Shown here piece after piece: positions 22,970-36,300 of a DNA stretch of 64,000 nt. The notes beneath the pieces are model-generated. The model was not told where the DNA came from. It saw nothing but the letters and a program-made list of their open reading frames with translations, and searched no databases. The DNA is from Acanthochlamys bracteata (Eukaryota; Streptophyta; Magnoliopsida; Pandanales; Velloziaceae). The position numbers and the translations under genes are program-made. The stretch spans positions 6,417,489-6,481,488 of the forward strand of contig CM034144.1 of NCBI GenBank assembly GCA_019914995.1, written 5' to 3'. The stretch's first letter is position 1, and every line of letters begins with the position of its first letter.

Positions 22970-25365
22970 ATTATAAAGGTTTGAAGCTCGATTACGATTG
23001 CTACTTATATAATAAAATCTTCTTCTTACTTTGGGAACAGGGCACCTGTGTGTTCTTCTTATAAAAATTTAAAAACAAAAGAAAAAGATGAAGATTTTAA
23101 GAAAATGAATGGAAATTGGAAAAGGGCAAGTTGACTTTTTTTGTTCATGTCTAAAACAAAATTTGAAGATGCGTGATGCTGTGGTGATGTAGAGCTGATG
23201 TAAAAACTTCTTTTCTTGGATCTATGAGTGCTTTAGGGCATCTTTATCTACCATATATATAAAATTTTTTTCACATAAAAACTTCACTTCTAATTTATTT
23301 TTTAAATAAAATTAAAAATAAAATTTTAATTTCAACTTCAATTTGAAAATAAATTTTTTTAGAAAAGAATTTAGTTTAAATTGTGTTTGTCTTAATTTTA
23401 AAATGAGTTAAAGATTAAAAATAATTTGAAAAAATTGAGTTTATAATGTGGGTAAATATACCCTTCATCAAGTTCGCAATTAGGGCATATTTTAGTTTCT
23501 TTGAACTACATGTTGACTTGTTATATTTTGGTTTAGATTACTTTATATATTTTAGTTACCAAATCAACTTTTTTTATACGGTATTTTATTTCATCAAAAT
23601 TTTAATAAAATTTTGATTAATATATTTAATTTACCACTCAGAATTTTAATTTTATTAAAATTTTATCGAATTTTACTTTTGTAAAATTTTTCGTTGAAAA
23701 CTCATTTATAAAAAACTAAAACACACACTTAAATTTGTGTAATCAAAAATTTTAAACACAATTTCATTTAATATTTTATAAAAAATTTAATAAATTATTG
23801 CATCATGACCTTGTCATCAAATATATTTTACTAAAATTATTTAAAGCGCTACATTTGAATGGAGAACTTATTAATGTTCCAAGTTTTGAAAAACCATGTA
23901 GTATTTGAAGCACGTGAAACTTTGAAGTTTGAACTAATAATTCCGCATAATATGAATTATTAATTTCTTAGAAGTTTCTAATCTTAACAATTTAAATTTA
24001 AAATAAAAATAAAAAGCTTACGTCATTCGATGTCATGCTTCCGTATGCATTGAACTCGTCGATAAAAATTATACGTGTGATATACGTAAGTACTACGATA
24101 ATCTGACGTCATCAATTAGTTTAATTAGTTTATTAATTATTAATAATGTAATTAATATAATTAAGCTTCTGTGGAAACTTCTAATAATAGCAAATTAATC
24201 TATTGTAACAGAGATTATGTCACAGTGACATAAGTGAATCCTCACACATTTTTCATTTATTCTTTTTTGTTAAATGATTTTTAAATTTTTTTAAAGTAAT
24301 GTTTAATTGTTTATTTAATTTAAAAAGTAAATAGTAATAAAATCCTTTGACATAAATTTTTTTTATAATTTCTAAATTTTATAAAATATTATAAATAAAT
24401 TATCTAAAAATATAAATAAATAAATTAAAAATCACTCCCAAATGTCCTCTTCGGTAAGTGATGCAAAAATAATTTTTGAAAAAATAAATTATAAACTTAT
24501 AAAGAATTATTTCAAGTAATTTTTTTTAAAATTATTTTGGTCATGATTTCTATTAACTAGGGTAATATAAACGTGGATATGATCATTTCTTTTATTTTAC
24601 TGCTCTTTTAATTATATTCATAATTCTAGTAATCGATGGCAAATGGGTTCCCGATTTAAGTCCGACCAAATTGGCCCAACATCGTTCAATTTTGGGGCCT
24701 CATAACCGTGTCTAATAGGCCTTTGTTTTGGATTTTTAAAAAAATATATTGGGCTTGAAGCCAAGCCCAAATAGAGGCCCAGATAATTTTGGGGCTGAGC
24801 AGTCCAATTGCCAAGATATGTGAGTTTTAGGTCATTTCATTTCCCTTTTCAAAATTTTCATTCTTCAGAAAAATTTTATAGTACCTAAAAAATTATTTTT
24901 TAAAAATTCCAAAGGCGTAAATGTGTTATAGAATCATTATATGCATAATTTTTCTAACTAAAAAAATTCGTTTTATAAAAACAAAATTCTAAAAAAGACT
25001 ATTTTCATTAAATACTTTTATTTTAAGCAATCTCAAATGCTCTGTTAAATTTAACAATATAAAAAAATGAAATAAACACAAAATAGGAAAAAAGAAAAGA
25101 TACTCCATTCTAATTTGCTCTTTTAATAATTTCCACTACATATAAAAAAGGAAAAAAAAATTCATGGATGAATTTGTTCTTTTAGTAGAACTTGAGTTAC
25201 TGATAAGTGAATTACTGTAAATAGCTTATTAAAAGTAAATTAATTTTTATGTTCTTTTGTAAAATAAAAGATAATCTAAAAAGAAATTTTATGTTTTTTT
25301 ATATAATTAGAAGTGATTTTTTATAAAAGAAATTAATTATAAAGGTGAAAAAAACAAGCTCCAAA
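22970..25365. other. AT-rich spacer with decayed MITEs
   Basis: No gene is supported. Tracts at 23240-23450, 24260-24460 and 24860-25040 resemble transposon interiors. A stretch at 24640-24800 is richer in GGCC/GGGC motifs but has no open frame. Confidence 0.45.
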
Positions 25366-25906
25366 TTAGGAGTGGCAATATAGATTTATGGGTCAGTTCC
25401 GAATCGACCCATATAATAACCGGGTAAAAAATATTCAACCCTAATCCGACCCATTTATTTATATGGGTCAAAATTGTCAATCCTAACCCAACCTATTTAT
25501 AACCGGATCAAACTCGGGTCGATTTAATAATTAAATTATTAAATAAAAATTATAAATATTAATTTTAAATAATAATATATCAAAATTATTAATTATGATA
25601 TATTTAAAAAGAAAAAATATTAATTTTGATAAATTTATAAATTAAATAAAAATTAGTTAAAATTAAGATAAATTAAAAAAATATATATACAAATTAAAAT
25701 TAAATTTTTTACTATTTTTTCTAATTATTAAGTAATATATATTATATAAATAGTTAAACGGGTCATTTTCGGGTCAACTCGAATCCAATTGAATTTTTCG
25801 GATCATTTTCGGATCAATCCGAAATCGATCCAAATCCGACTAAAAATTGACCCGAATCTGACATTTTCGAATTAATTTCAGGTCGCGTCGAAATTTGCCA
25901 CCACTA
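25366..25906. mobile_element. hAT-like MITE, second copy
   Basis: The ends TTAGGAGTGGCAATAT and inverted ATTTGCCACCACTA lie between CTCCAAA duplications (25359-25365 and 25907-25913; GCTCCAAA versus ACTCCAAA if eight bases are counted). Most of its length aligns with 12799-13342, for example CCCATATAATAACCGGGTAA and the AT-rich core. It lacks the long (AT)n run, and its CG dinucleotides have largely decayed. Confidence 0.85.
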
Positions 25907-25913
25907 CTCCAAA

Positions 25914-26838
25914 ACATCTATAATTCTATTCATGAAAAGAAAATCCCTAAAACTTGGGTCCCTCTCCAATTTAAGTAAAGTTGGATTTATTTAACAATCA
26001 AATACTAATTAAATGATAGTGGTTATAATCTAAGTGCTTCTACAAGCTACTATAAATTATAAAGCTTTCTTTAGTGCTTTTGTGGGGAGTGATTTACACT
26101 GATAACTATTATTCTTTTTTTTTTTTTGGGGATTTAGATTGATCTTGCATGTTCTTTTCACAAGTTTTTTTTTATGAAAATAATTTTTAAAAAAATGAGT
26201 TCTATAAAAGAGTAAATTAATACTAATAATTATATAAAGTCGTCAAAAGATAACATTTTAATAGAAAAAGTTGATTTTTAAATTAAAAAGAACACACTTT
26301 TTGCGAAACACAAAAAACGGGAGCTCTTGTTTTTATTATTTTTTTAAATATCAAAAAATTTTAATTTTATATTAATTATTAATAGTTCTTCAAATAATAT
26401 TGATAAAAATTTAAACTCATTTTTATTATTACCAAATGGTTTTACAAAAAATTTTTAATTCGTTGTATGACATTATAATAAATTGGCCGGAATCGGTTTT
26501 GAATTCGAATTAATCTAATTTTATTATTTATTTTATTTAAATTTTTATGATCTATTTTATTTAAAAATATTTATAGTTTATTTTACTGGCACATATTTTA
26601 TTTCAGAATATATAATATATTTATTATGACAGTTGCTACATCAATTCAGACAACTAATTACTTTATTTAATAATAAAATTGTTAATTTTACTTCACCAAA
26701 GAAAAAAACCAACCACTCTATTAGAAAACAGACGTTAAAGAAAATTTATCTTATTATGCTTATCAATAATTTGATTACCAAAATTTGAGCATTCTTTTTA
26801 TTATTAATTAATTTAAAAAAAAATCTGCTCGTTATATT

Positions 26839-26876
<38 letters not shown>

Positions 26877-28844
26877 AAAGTTTGATTATCTAAAAGCAGT
26901 ACGGATAAAATTAAAATATTTTGTGTATAGTTTTTTTCTTAACCAAATAGTTAAATCAACTTTCATCCACAAATTTTACATAAATTTGAATATTTGTGAA
27001 ATTTTATGGGGTCTCACGAAGGTACCAAAGATTATTGCCCAACTTGGACAACTTCTAGAGGTCAAAACTACTAGACATAAGTTGCAATAAGCACTTATGA
27101 AAGCTATGTAGATAATATTCATTCATTATTTATAGAGATGTATAAGATTAATAAGCTATCACTTGAGCTAGTGCTAAGTTGACCTTGAGATATATAGCTT
27201 GAGTGGTTTGACATTAGACAAAAAAAGTTGTTTTCAATATTCCATGATAAGTTGATACTCATTAGTTTTAAAGTTATAAGCTGTAAGTCACCAAGACATA
27301 TTTACATAGGTTTTGAAGTCACTTTTTTTGCCAGCACTTTACTTTTAATTCATTTGAAAAAATAGTAAAAGTAAAATTTAAATTCAGTCCTTTAAGCAAA
27401 AATTTTACTTTTAAAATTAAAGAACTTGAATATCAAACTACATTTTAGTCAAAAAATAAAAATTAAATTAAATTCACTTTCAAATTCTAATTTTTAAATA
27501 ATTTATTTTTTATAAACTCAGTTTAGAAAAAAAAACACTATTATAAGAGGTCGAATCACTTGTTTATTGAGTCACCGATAAGAGGCAACGGAGGCGGCGA
27601 GCTCACAAACGGAGGATCCAATGAAATAAAAAACTTTGCTTCTTCACCACTTCTTATTCTCCCTCACAATCTAATTTGAAATCGAAATCCAATGCTTCTA
27701 CTTTTACTTCTTCAATGACTACAATCTCCGACTATTTTCATTGCTTGAGATGAAGATCGCAATCACAGTTACAATATTAACAGTAATGACTCGCACATGA
27801 TGGTGGAAAGTAATTGAAACTATGATAATTCGGCGCAAGTAAAGAAGTCCGAAATCTATGGCGAGTCCGTATTTATCGACATTGATGTGGTTCGATCATT
27901 GAGCTATCATCAGCATCAAGGTCAACGAAGGTGTGCTCTGCCCGATCGACGGTGGCATCGGTGGCTAGATAGAACTAGATCAAGCGGCGGTGTTGGAGAT
28001 AGTTGATCGTAGGGTTCCTCAAAGAGTGTGCTTGTGTGATCTTCCAAGTAAGGAGTTGGATCGTAAATTGCAGGTGTGGGCGAGTAAATTTCACAAGGAT
28101 CATCGACAGCATTGGTGACTGAGCTCAGGGCGAGTTGGAAATTGAGATCCTTATTGCAATTACTGGAATGATTCCATTAGCAGAATTGAAATTGGAACCG
28201 TAATAAAAGAAAAGATTAAAATTTTCAATGAAAAATCAATTCCCAATCAAATTTGAGAAAAACATTCAAAAAAATGACGATTAAATTGTTAAGAATCTGA
28301 AGTTGGTAAAAGAGAAACAGTCTTCCTCCTTTGCTTCTGTTTATAGCAACAAAAATATAATTCATATTCTGAAATACTTTACCTATTTTGACTTTTTCCA
28401 AAATCATCAAACATATTATCAATATTTACCAATGGCCAGATTCCAACGAACATAGCCGGATTCAATGAAGTTGACTTAATAGATCAACCCAGTGACTTGA
28501 CGGGTGAGTCGGCGTTCAGACGATCTGGCAGTCTTTTCGAATTGACATCCGTATTGAATCTGACTATACTACTAAGGAAAGAAGAATAATATCAATTAGT
28601 AAAAAATATTGGTTTTTTGGTCATATTATTTGATAATTTTATCCGTTAAAAATAATATTATTGAATGTGAGTTAAATTTTTTATTATTTTTATAATAAAA
28701 AGTGAGTTGGAATTGAGGTTTTGTTAATGTGTTATTTTGTGTTTAAAAGCGAGATGTTAAAAATAGAATGAATTAAATAGCGCTAACTAATATCACAACG
28801 CTTCCACTTCTTTTCCTTCTACTTACTCTTCTTGTTCGCCGGAG
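25914..28844. other. Spacer with microsatellite and an unassigned GC-richer island
   Basis: Mostly AT-rich. An (AT)n run sits at 26842-26872. From about 27560 to 28170 the base composition rises and short frames exist on both strands (plus strand: VFIDIDVVRSLSYHQHQG; minus strand: EIYSPTPAIYDPTPYLEDH), but none has a start, stop and splice pattern I can defend. It may be an old gene remnant. Confidence 0.4.
26842..26872. repeat. (AT)n microsatellite
   Basis: About 15 uninterrupted AT dinucleotides, likely polymorphic. Confidence 0.9.
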
Positions 28845-29129
28845 ATGTGGCGGCTGTTGACGGCGGTGAGACGGAGTTTAAGGAAGAGTTCATGCAGAGT
28901 CGCCGACGAGACACTCGGAGTCCGTGCTCATCAAGAAGAGAACATTAGCAACAATAATAGAGAGGCTAATATGAATGCCGCTGGGCCAATAGTTGCGTTG
29001 TTATCGGCGATGTCTTGCTTTGTTTGCCGTACCGGAGACGATTTACGGGTCTCCGGTGAACTACAGAGAGCTTCCGAGATCGATTACCTCATGGTAAGTG
29101 ACAGCATGCGCTATGCGATCTATGTGTAG
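28845..29129 (+). CDS. Small conserved-looking plant protein, function unknown
   Basis: A single open frame of 94 residues begins MWRLLTAVRRSLRKSSCRVA, an Arg- and Ser-rich start that could be a mitochondrial or plastid presequence, and ends RASEIDYLMVSDSMRYAIYV. I recall similar short plant proteins sharing the MWR-L start and the LMVSDSMRYAI end, which argues that it is a real gene and that the GTAAG inside LMVSD is not used as a splice donor. I do not know a function. The ATG follows a pyrimidine-rich leader (28800-28835), typical of plant 5' untranslated regions. Neighbours are spacer on the left and the GDPD-like gene, convergent, on the right. Confidence 0.6.
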   Translation: MWRLLTAVRRSLRKSSCRVADETLGVRAHQEENISNNNREANMNAAGPIVALLSAMSCFVCRTGDDLRVSGELQRASEIDYLMVSDSMRYAIYV

Positions 29130-30326
29130 GTAGAAAATTATCATAGAAACAAATGTAATTTATGGTTTGTAATCGGGGTTTCGTTAGTTGGTTCGTCCGC
29201 CGGATCTTTATAGAACTCGATTTTTGTTGTTATTAATTGTTGCCGCCGTTCGTCGCCGTTGTAGGGCGCTTGAATATGTGAATGGAAATTTAGTTTGACG
29301 GAAATAATTTTTTGCATTTTAATAAATTTTTTGCGTTATAATTTTGTTAGGTTTATTTTCTCACAGATTATGATTCCTAACAGAGGAATGAAACTTTAAC
29401 TATAATAACATTTAAAAAAATAAGAAAAAAAACAAAAACGAAACTTTGAAGCTATCTAATGGAATAAAACTTTAGCTAATATTATTCTTGTTGATGTCAT
29501 TTTGCGACAATTTTATTTTTTGCTATAATTTCTAGAGATCTTAATACTTTTCTAGTAAGTCGTGATGTGGATTGATAAAGAATAGAAACAGATAAAATAA
29601 AAATCAAGGATCAATTGATAAGAATCACATACAGTTCAATCACTTTCGCTCATTTACTTTCTTTTAAATGAGTTACAAAATTAAATTTGTTTATATGAAT
29701 AAATTTAAAAGTGAAAATTTTAATTTAAAGTATAATTATTGAAAGTGAATTTCTATGGAGTTACAAAAATATATATATATAGTAAAATAAACATTCCTTA
29801 ATTTTTGAGAAAAAAAAACTAAATTCCCTAAAAGAAAATTCTCTATTCTAATAATGCTTGGTTTTTTTTTCCTTGTCATGCTTTGTGATCCTTTACATGT
29901 ATATGATGAATTATAATTTTATCTACCTTGGTGATCAAAGATATTTCAAGTTTTCATGTGAATGACATTTGAATTAAATAATATATAAATAGTGCAGATA
30001 AAAGGAAACGCATTTTGAATCAAATCGAGCGGAAAATAGAATTCATGTCCACAATAGTTGAGCATTCGCCGTGGACATTACCAATCATGAAATCTTAATA
30101 TTAAGGGTAACAACATTTCACAAGGATGTAAAAAAATTTGTTTACCTACACTAGCTACACTCCATTTGAGTTTTAAAACTCACAAAAGTCCTCAAAGCTC
30201 TACACAGCAGAAAATTTAATAGGATTTGCAAAAGAATTATATAGACACTGAAAAAATTTGAAGAGCGAGCAACTAACAAGCATACGAAATTAAGCTCCAC
30301 GGTTCGCTACAACTGTAATGTTTATC
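29130..30326. other. Spacer between convergent genes
   Basis: No gene is seen. It holds AT-rich tracts and presumably both 3' untranslated regions. A (TA)n stretch lies near 29770-29782. Confidence 0.45.
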
Positions 30327-33300
30327 TCAGAATAGGAAGAGACAACCGAGAAGTATCACCAGTGAAGATAATGAGATCGAGGAAACAGTACACCTCGATG
30401 TGCTTGAAGGTTGTGAAGTAGGAGAGGTGGTGTTTTGTATTGTGGGAGAAATAGCAGGTTTGGATGAAGCTGGAGGCAACGGTGGCTCCACAATATCTGA
30501 TGGTACCAGTACTGGCATTGGAGCAAGAGCAGGGGGCAGAGATGATCGGTCGAGGAGCTGCATGAGACCACCAGCTTGAACTGGTTGGAAGTAGTTCGGC
30601 GCATTGTTTCCTAACTTTAAACACTTGTTCCCTGCCAAAATGTAAAAGAAAACATTCAACAACATAAATTGGATATCCCATGAAATCACGTTTTGCTTCT
30701 AGAACCAGTTTTTAGCTTATCGGTTTCTAAACAAGCTTATAAATTGTTCCGCACATCTTCCCTTAGTTTGCTGCAGAATCTTCTTTACAATAGCTTTTCT
30801 AGAAAGCTGAAAAAATGATGGGCGTTGCTTCACAATGTAGCTTATAGCTGTGAAAAGCAGAAGCAAGACCAAAAGCGTGAAGTAAAAATATGTTAATTTT
30901 ATAGTGACTTCTGCTTCTAATTCAAAACTTACCGTTTAAGTTAGAAACCTGGGACCAAAATCAGAAAAAGTGTAACAGAGAACTGCAACGTATAGACTTA
31001 ATTGACATCTCTAAAGAACATTCTACAGCTTTGACCGGTATACTCTTAAGCTAGAAATTCAGGACCTAATCAGGAGACCTCTTAGGGACAACAGCTTACG
31101 GTAGACTTAGAAAAAATCAAAACTTTCTCATCAGAGAGCAGAAAATAAAATTGACAGTGTAGGAAACTGTAGCATTATGAAGAGAAACTTACTTTTGTAT
31201 CTTCCTGCTGTCTCTGGATAATCAGTGATTATCCCATCCGCATGAGCATCTTCACTCTGAAAAAATGTATTGATCTCCACAGAAGGGTCTGAAAAGAAAT
31301 CCCATGCTTGAGATACGAACTCGTTCTGAAATGTGTACACATAGACCTCAAGTCCGACATCACGGAGCTTTTTTGCAAGTCCAGTTTGACCAGTTATAAA
31401 CAGCTGGCTTTGAGGGTATATGGATTGCTTGTCAATAGCAACAGCATCAGCAAAATCCTTAATTTCTGTTACAGAAGAAGTAACTACATCGCTGATGGAC
31501 TCATCGATTTTGTAGACAAGCTTGTACTTGGTTTGTTGGTTGAATTTGGTCAGCACTGAGCTGTTTGTGGACTGTATCATAACCGCCTGAGAAGTTTGGT
31601 TAGTGTAACCTGCATCAATCAGCGCACTCATGACAGCATCTGTTGCGCTGAATCCTAGTTTCTCTGCCAAAAAGACAGCGTTCTGTATGTGTAGAAAGCA
31701 AAAGAGAACTGTCAAATACAATATCAGAAGGCAGCTTGTAGAAACAAAGGATTGTAGGCAATCTATATCAATGAAAGTTAATAGCAGGAGTTCCAATTTT
31801 TATTGCCTGAACTTAGAGAGATGATTCATAACACAAGCCTGAACTAAAGAAACCCCTATCAACAGCTTCAAACTGTCATTTGTTTTCCTATTCGTCATAC
31901 ACTTAGTTGTTGAACAAATAAACCGAGCCCCCACTGAATATAGGCCAAAACTTTGTAAAAAGAACCTACTTTCCACAAAGACATGCTCATAGTTCATACT
32001 ATATCAAAGCCCTTAAAAAGGATTATAGTCATAATGCTGAAATGCAATACGAATAAGAGTTAAAGCTTATGCTTTATCAGTAGTAAGGTAAAAGAATTTT
32101 CCGAGTAACGATTAAAGAGTTAAAGCATCCTTTGCAGCATACCAACTGAAATACATTTCTCCTAATCACATAAGCATTTGCCTTAAGCATATGGTACTAT
32201 ATAACAAAATTGTCTAAAATATCAATCATAACTGAAGCTCATAACACCTCACCTCTATGCTGATCAGCACGCCTAACGAAGCCTTTTTTTTAGCAAAAGC
32301 TAAAAAGTCAGATAATCTCCAGTACTTTCCATCATTTTTAGCTCTAGGGTTCCTTGAGAGCTTATAAGTATATTCCGGAGTCAATATTACGGCTGCATCC
32401 AACAGAAGCCAAAATGTTTCAGATGTTACAAAAGGGTAAGGATGGATTCAGATACGAATACAAACAAGTCACTGACGATCATAGATACTGGAAGACCAAT
32501 GACTAAATGGTCTAAAGAAATCATCTAGCAGAGTAGTTTAGATAGATTAAGGTAGAAGGAGCTCGAGATTCTTGACGATTTAAAAGAAACCCTACACTGA
32601 CGCTGAGAGACAACTACCATACCTACTTACCAACTATTTTTCATAGCATCGGAATTCCAAATTCAAACTCTATAATACAGACTCTGTTTCCTCACTAGAA
32701 CTACTGGCCAAACAACTACCCACGCGTTCAGATATTTTCTCTCCTCAGTCTTTGATGAAGATCCCTTCCTTTAAAAAAGATAATGTCACCACTAAAGAGT
32801 CAAATCACTAATACGAATAAATACTTGACAATATGTCCACTAGTGTGCAGTATGACAAACTAACATAATTAAAAGGTATGAAGGTTTCAATGAACTTGCT
32901 TTAAGGAGACATGCCATTGCTTTTGCTTGAACTAATGGGAACCAGTAAGCACTCATTATATGATACTTACGCTTAAGTGTTTGGATTTCCTCCCAGCTGA
33001 GGTTAAAGGTGAAGATTCCAGGACCTCCCTGAATACTAGGGATAACTGAAGTACGAGATCTAAAGCGTGAGGTTGAAACTGTAGTCGTATCCATGAGATT
33101 TATAGAACTCATGCATATTGGAACCAAATCCTGTGTAACTTGCACAGGACAATCAATAAAATCTGCTTCATCAGCCGCTTTTTCATATGCCTTATCAGTA
33201 CAGCCAGGATAATCTCCGCTGGCTCCATAATGAGAAATTACTACAGGCTTAGCTGCAAAACAAAAGTATACTAAGGTGATGCCTAAATAATAAAGCCTGC

Positions 33301-36300
33301 GAGGAAACAGGAGAATTAATGCAGGATTTGCTTACCAGGCTTAGAACTGTTTTTGCCTATCTGCGAAAAACAACCTACAAACACAGTTGGTATTAGTATC
33401 ACCAAATAGTTCATTCAGACTCCAATTTATCTATGAATATGCCTCAACAGTGCTTACCCGAAAGGAAGCATAACAGTCTATAGATACACATGGAAAAGGT
33501 ACGATCCGTGCATCCAACAGAAAAACAACTACGGAATTACAAATTTTGCTTCACTCCAGTTTTTAAATAAGAAGCTGACGATTCACTAAGTAAACCATGT
33601 AAATAGAAAAACTAGATATGTCTTGTACTTCAAAAAAGGAAACAAAACAAATAAAATAGAACCAAAGATTTCCAAACCACATAACAGAAACAAGATGACT
33701 ATCCAATCTAACGAAACTGGAAAGAAGCAACATATTCAACCAGTGGGTTACAGGGAAAAGCCCTTGAAGGAACCTCACTATCGTGAGGTTGTACAAAGAC
33801 GTGCAAACAACATATTATTTCTTTTTAGCTACTATGGCCAAGCTGGACAAGGACATAATGGAGTTATGATTTGCCAGTTCTGTCTGAACAGAAGAGACCT
33901 AGACTAAAATGTCAATCATTACATGGTACAGTGGAGTCCATCAAGATTGTGCCTGGACAAAAGGCTATATACTAGTATGAAACAGTAGTGAGTGAGCCGA
34001 GTTAGAGAGGGAGAGAGAGAGGCAAGCACTGGGTGGTAAGAACTCATAAGTGAATTCCTGTCAGTATCAACAGTGCAGAGGTGGCTAATTAATCATGGAT
34101 TAAGCATGGCAGACAGTGAAATATATTCATGTGAACCATCTTAGACAATATACACATGTTTACCACCAATATAAATTTATTTGAACAATCAATGTAGTAC
34201 AAATACTTAATTCCACCTCCAAAATGCGACTATCGGACATAGAGGGAAAGCTCCTTATTTTCCATAAAATTGGAGATGTCTGCGAAGAATCACTCTAAAT
34301 AGAACGGAAGCAAGAAGATCAGCATGCAAAGAATATATTTACTTAAACAAAATTAAAAGGAAGGCATAATCACCTATTGCTGATGCTGGCGTTGCTGGAA
34401 AATCTGTCACCAGACCATCAACAGAGAAAGCACCATTGTCGATAAGAGAAAGAACTTCAGCTAGTGGGTCAAAGCTGTAATTGTATGGGACGGTTACGTC
34501 ATTCACAAGACCTGATGCATAAACTTCCAACCCTTCCCTATGAGCATCATTGACTAGCGAAGTTGAGGAACTTAAGTAATTGTCAGGTGTTACAGGCCAG
34601 ATATAATTCTTGGGAACAAGAATTCCAGAAGCAAATGACTTGATTATGGTAAGGTTCTTCAACAATGAGCCATAAGTCTGCTTTGTAGAAGGTTCCATCA
34701 TGTCTTGATCAAGGAATTGGAAAACAAGCTTTGTTTTGCTCCCTTGAAATCTTGACCGGATACTGCTAAGAAAATTAAATTCTGGTGATGATATGTAGCT
34801 TATCGCAACACGCTTCGATACTGAAAGAACATAGGCCCTCATGCTCAAGTTATGTTGGCTATAGAAAGCATCATGCTGCATTGTTACAAAAATAAAGGAT
34901 TAAAGGGTGAACTTGGACGAAGTTCAAGGCTACCAGAATCACAAGCTACTAGTGCCCACTTACCTGTATGTTTAGCCAAACAGCAGGTGCCTTATATTGT
35001 GAGCGTAGAGTCTCAACAGGGTTAATTGCCATTATGGCATCAAATTTATCAGTTCGAGAGTATATTGCTTGTACCACTGCACAAGTAAAACACCATGGCA
35101 ATATAAATGAGTAAGGAGTAAAACCTATCAAAACTAGCACCAGATTTAGCTTTGTATTAAAAACTATCATTTCTTGAAGATATATAAGTAATAAGATTTA
35201 AAAAAAACTTGAACACAGTTTTCATTAACTTTATTCATGAAGCATAGATCATATACAGAGCCCTACATCTAACAGACTCAAATAATTATTTCATCCAGTG
35301 ATGCATGAAAACCTTCATATCCCCATCACGTGTCATTCAAAAATTAGATTAAAACACAACTTTTACTTAACATTCTTAACGTGCTTACAACTTGACAAAA
35401 TGAGCAACCGAAATTGGAAGTATAAGGAAGCGATCGGATTAGAGAATATTCAAAGCAGAGAAGTTTCCGTCAAAATACTACTTCATTGACTTTAGCAAAA
35501 CTGTCGGTTGTAAAACTACGTCTAAAGGATACAATGGAGTAGTATAAACCAAGTTCCAAATCCTCATGTATATTTTGTACGAGGAACAAACCTAAAGATA
35601 ATTGAGTAATGACCTACTTACCGTACATATATTTCATTTGCTAGAAGTCTAAAATTCTATGTTCAGATCATACAGGCCATTGGATCCAGACCTCTGCATT
35701 AAACAGTTGTGATGGTGTAGGATGAACTAATATTACCAAAATATTTATAGAGATGCCACAATATCCAAAGTTACAAAGCATGTTCCCTTACCATGATGCT
35801 CACATCTTTGTGAAAAATACAGCACAAGCAACTTGTGCAGTGACACAAAATTGTGTTCAATGCTCATTATAAAATATTTTAAAAGGAAAAATCATAGGAC
35901 AAATGTTTAAATGCTTCAGCAACACAACTTCCTTGACAAGTCATTTGAGTTGTAATGTCCAAATCTTAGAAGTCTTAAGTAAATTAACCAAATATCTTAT
36001 GTGCAAAAGGCCAAAAGTTTTTAGAGGATATAACTTACAAGAAACTTGTGCTAAGTCCCTCATAGTGAAATCTACAGGGAAATACGCTGTGATTTGCCGA
36101 CCATTGACAGAGTAAACATTTTGGCGAGACGGATAAACGCTAGAGATATCAGTACAATTATCTAGCTTCAGATCTGGTAGGCATACTCCAACACCATCTT
36201 TTGTCAATCTCACATCGCACCAGAAGACTGTCTCGGGAGATCCAACTTCTGTCGTCAAAGAATAAGCATACTGACTCGAATCTGGAAATAACCCAGAAAA

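Noticed and set aside
30322-30681. Alternative minus-strand frames over the last GDPD-like exon
   Set aside because: Only the frame beginning at the 30631 acceptor continues the protein in phase and ends in a GPI-type tail.
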